Assembly: GCA_029946075.1 (NCBI GenBank)
Contig: JAQSDT010000093.1
Coordinates: 1-7,421 of the forward strand
Reading direction: 5' to 3'
Length of the DNA stretch: 7,421 nucleotides
DNA from: a bacterium
Lineage (GTDB): Bacteria > Pseudomonadota > Alphaproteobacteria > Rhizobiales > Xanthobacteraceae
A program made the translations under genes and the position numbers. The notes below the pieces were generated by a model that was not told the DNA's origin, searched no databases, and was given only the letters and a program-made list of their open reading frames with translations. The stretch's first letter is position 1. Each line of letters begins with the position of its first letter. Below, in pieces: positions 6,170-7,421 of this stretch.

Positions 6170-6185
6170 CCGCGGCTAGCCACGG
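6170..6185. repeat. Imperfect 16-bp palindrome after the endonuclease gene
   Basis: CCGCGGCTAGCCACGG pairs with itself about the central TA with one mismatched pair (C6173 with A6182). It starts 30 bases after the endonuclease stop. As RNA it could form a stem with a CTAG loop, but no T-run follows. It may act as a weak terminator or be chance in G/C-rich sequence. Confidence 0.35.
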
Positions 6186-6221
6186 CCTCGATTATAACTT
6201 CATAGAACTATCGAACAGTGC

Positions 6222-6237
6222 CGTCTCTACCGAGACG
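6222..6237 (+). terminator. Short hairpin, possible terminator of the restriction-modification operon
   Basis: CGTCTC (6222-6227) and GAGACG (6232-6237) are exact reverse complements around a TACC loop, followed by ACTTCTTTC, which is only moderately T-rich. It lies 82 bases past the endonuclease stop and is the nearest exact hairpin I found there. The stem is only six pairs, so the call is weak. Confidence 0.3.
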
Positions 6238-6355
6238 ACTTCTTTCGTGGATCAAGATCGATTAGCTATGCCAAACTAGGTTAGTTCAACGTCAAATTTA
6301 TAAGAGCGCTTCATGTTTTTGTGAGTGCTGATGTACCAAGTCACACCTTTTGAAG

Positions 6356-7072
6356 CTAGCCGCCCGCCCCCGTAAACGGCTGGATCAGCTTCAGCGTCGC
6401 CGCGAAGCGGATGCTGCGTTTGCCGGCGAGGGCTGTCGCCTCCATCGCGGCGCCTCCGGCATCGCAGCGGCCGGAGAAGCCGATGCCGACTTCATGGCCG
6501 CCGAACAGCGGGTGCTCGTCCTTGGCCGGGGTGTGCTCCTGATTGACGAACTCGCCCTTCCAGCGGCCATTCGCCGAGGAGTAGGCGCCGAGATAATAGA
6601 AGAAGGCGTCACCACCGAGGATGCGGCCATCTTTCAGCAGCATCACGCCGGTGTGCCCGCCGGCAAGGCCGTCCAGCATCTGGATGTCGATCGAATAGAG
6701 TCCGCTGACGATGCCGCCCTCACCGACCGCGCCGGGCGGCGGAATGTCGTCGTTGCCGAGCGGCGTCATCACGGCGCGAAATACCGAGCCGGCGTCCTCC
6801 TTCACGGCGCCGAGGAAGTGATAGACGTCGCCCTGCGGCTTGCCGCTGATGCTGATGGTGACTTCGTCGGCGCTGACCAGCGTCCGCGGGCGCGGCGAGG
6901 CGCTGTGGCGTCGGGTCCTGAGCCTGGCGACGATTTCGCCGTCGATGGTCTCATAGCTGCCGAAATGTGCGAAGGCCGTATTGCCGCCGAGCATCCTGCC
7001 GGCACGCGCATACAACACGCTGCGGCCGGCGCCGCCGCTGATGTCGTATTCGACCTTGTACAACCCGTCCAC
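6356..7072 (-). CDS. Tandem GrlR-like domain protein
   Basis: GrlR is a small beta-barrel negative regulator of the type III secretion island of enteropathogenic E. coli; similar domains occur widely in alphaproteobacteria that lack that island, mostly without known function. This 238-residue protein has two such units. The first runs from about residue 3 (GLYKVEYDIS, then GRMLGGNTAFAHFGSY); the second from about 124 (GLYSIDIQML, then KDGRILGGDAFFYYLGAY). Both share GLY...G(R)xLGG...F..(L/F)G.Y. A proline/glycine-rich link (about 108-121) separates them. There is no signal peptide or membrane segment, so a cytoplasmic location is likely. The start is GTG at 7072: an in-frame stop lies a little upstream, no ATG is available, and GLY at residue 3 fits the family start. 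It is transcribed toward the restriction-modification operon and lies 59 bases after the membrane-protein gene on the same strand, perhaps in one transcript. The family call is from motif memory; the actual role is unknown. Confidence 0.75.
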   Translation of the reverse strand: MDGLYKVEYDISGGAGRSVLYARAGRMLGGNTAFAHFGSYETIDGEIVARLRTRRHSASPRPRTLVSADEVTISISGKPQGDVYHFLGAVKEDAGSVFRAVMTPLGNDDIPPPGAVGEGGIVSGLYSIDIQMLDGLAGGHTGVMLLKDGRILGGDAFFYYLGAYSSANGRWKGEFVNQEHTPAKDEHPLFGGHEVGIGFSGRCDAGGAAMEATALAGKRSIRFAATLKLIQPFTGAGG

Positions 7073-7131
7073 CGCGCGCCCCAGCTCGTCCCGCGGTCAA
7101 CCTTAGCGGGTCTCGTCGCGGTCAGTAACCA

Positions 7132-7421
7132 TCAATCTTGCGGACCGATCCGCGCGGCTTTCCGGCGCCCGAGCCACCACAGGCTCAGGTTCCAGCCGAT
7201 GCAGGTGGCGAGCGCGAGGCCAAGCCCTACCGCGGAACCGAACTGCAGCGCCGCGACGTGCAGCACCGCAATCGCAATGCCGAGGCCGATCAGGCCCCAG
7301 GCGCTGTTGGCCAGCACGGCCGCCGTCGGCGGGCCGCCGATGCGCGGATGCAGGATCAGCATCATCGAGGTGAACACGATCGGGAATAGCGCGATCATGC
7401 CGCTGACCTTGGGCCCGACCC
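7132..7421 (-). CDS. C-terminal part of a multi-pass membrane protein (5' end outside window)
   Basis: The frame stays open to the window end: SGPKVSG precedes the first in-window ATG at 7398, so that ATG is probably internal. At least three hydrophobic segments are visible: IALFPIVFTSMMLIL, then a segment around NSAWGLIGLGIAIAVLHVAA, then a third around AVGLGLALATCIGWNLSLWW. The protein ends in a positively charged tail (GRRKAARIG, then PQD), expected to face the cytoplasm. A GPK-x-SG-x-x-AL-FP run before the first segment resembles the repeated half of small two-part inner-membrane proteins, but I cannot name the family or substrate. The very high G/C content matches the backbone. The GrlR-like gene follows on the same strand after 59 bases. 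Confidence 0.7.
   Translation of the reverse strand, partial: VGPKVSGMIALFPIVFTSMMLILHPRIGGPPTAAVLANSAWGLIGLGIAIAVLHVAALQFGSAVGLGLALATCIGWNLSLWWLGRRKAARIGPQD

Larger units (their letters stand above)
1513..6355. other. Probable acquired defence island between mutS and the GrlR-like gene
   Basis: Between the two G/C-rich backbone genes lies about 4.8 kb that is visibly richer in A/T, especially from 2200 to 6140. It holds only defence-type genes: a decayed MNT-HEPN pair and a three-gene restriction-modification operon. No integrase, transposase, tRNA-like attachment site or insertion-sequence end was seen, so the route of entry is unknown. The left part (1513-2147) is closer to the backbone in composition and may be an older, separate insertion. 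Confidence 0.5.
6140..6355. other. Intergenic region between the convergent endonuclease and GrlR-like genes
   Basis: No convincing gene is seen. The stretch contains an imperfect palindrome at 6170-6185 and a small hairpin at 6222-6237. It grows richer in A/T towards 6300-6350 and then changes abruptly to the very G/C-rich GrlR-like gene, which probably marks the right edge of the acquired segment. Confidence 0.5.

Noticed and set aside
6276..6361. Reverse-strand fragment reading GVTWYISTHKNMKRSYKF before a stop at 6276-6278
   Set aside because: It could be the 3' scrap of a lost gene, but it is under 30 codons, has no recognisable family, and upstream simply runs into another frame of the G/C-rich GrlR-like gene, where stops are rare.
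7138..7389. Forward ORF of 83 codons over the membrane-protein gene
   Set aside because: Its product is a low-complexity charged sequence, while the opposite strand encodes regular hydrophobic segments with a natural end. It is a shadow frame.
1..7421. CRISPR arrays, tRNA or rRNA genes, insertion-sequence ends
   Set aside because: No regularly spaced repeats, cloverleaf-like segments, rRNA motifs, transposase or integrase sequence were seen on either strand by eye.

Overview
The window looks like chromosomal DNA of a GC-rich alphaproteobacterium, most likely a Bradyrhizobium/Rhodopseudomonas-type member of the Hyphomicrobiales. This rests on the strong G/C bias of both flanks and on the alphaproteobacterial style of the MutS sequence (GPNMAGKST Walker A). 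No rRNA or other taxonomic marker is present, so the assignment is an inference.

Layout. (1) Bases 1-1496 are the 3' part of mutS. A perfect 12-bp inverted repeat, whose loop holds the stop codon, follows directly. (2) Bases about 1580-2147 hold the wreck of an MNT-HEPN toxin-antitoxin pair: an MNT nucleotidyltransferase antitoxin gene broken by a one-base frameshift, then the first part of a degraded HEPN (DUF86) toxin gene. A perfect 11-bp inverted repeat lies at its ruined end. (3) Bases 2244-6139 carry a compact three-gene restriction-modification operon: two related DNA methyltransferases of the SPPY type (probably N4-cytosine) and a phospholipase-D-fold restriction endonuclease with a C-terminal DNA-binding domain. 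The genes are joined by ATGA overlaps. The endonuclease closely resembles the metal-independent type IIS enzyme BfiI in length and in the spacing of its active-site residues. (4) Bases 6356-7072, reverse strand, encode a protein with two tandem GrlR-like domains. (5) Bases 7132-7421, reverse strand, encode the C-terminal part of a multi-pass membrane protein that runs off the window.

How it fits together. The flanks (mutS, GrlR-like gene, membrane-protein gene) have very high G/C content and look like native backbone. The stretch between them is visibly richer in A/T and holds only defence-type genes (a dead toxin-antitoxin module and a restriction-modification system). It is best read as a small defence island inserted just downstream of mutS. 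In the operon the two methyltransferases would protect the two strands of an asymmetric target and are translated before the endonuclease. The endonuclease start has no recognisable ribosome binding site of its own and probably depends on translational coupling.

The most useful observations are the BfiI-like system itself, the unexplained 36-codon ORF that owns the best Shine-Dalgarno sequence in the window and overlaps the first methyltransferase start, and the decayed MNT-HEPN pair.
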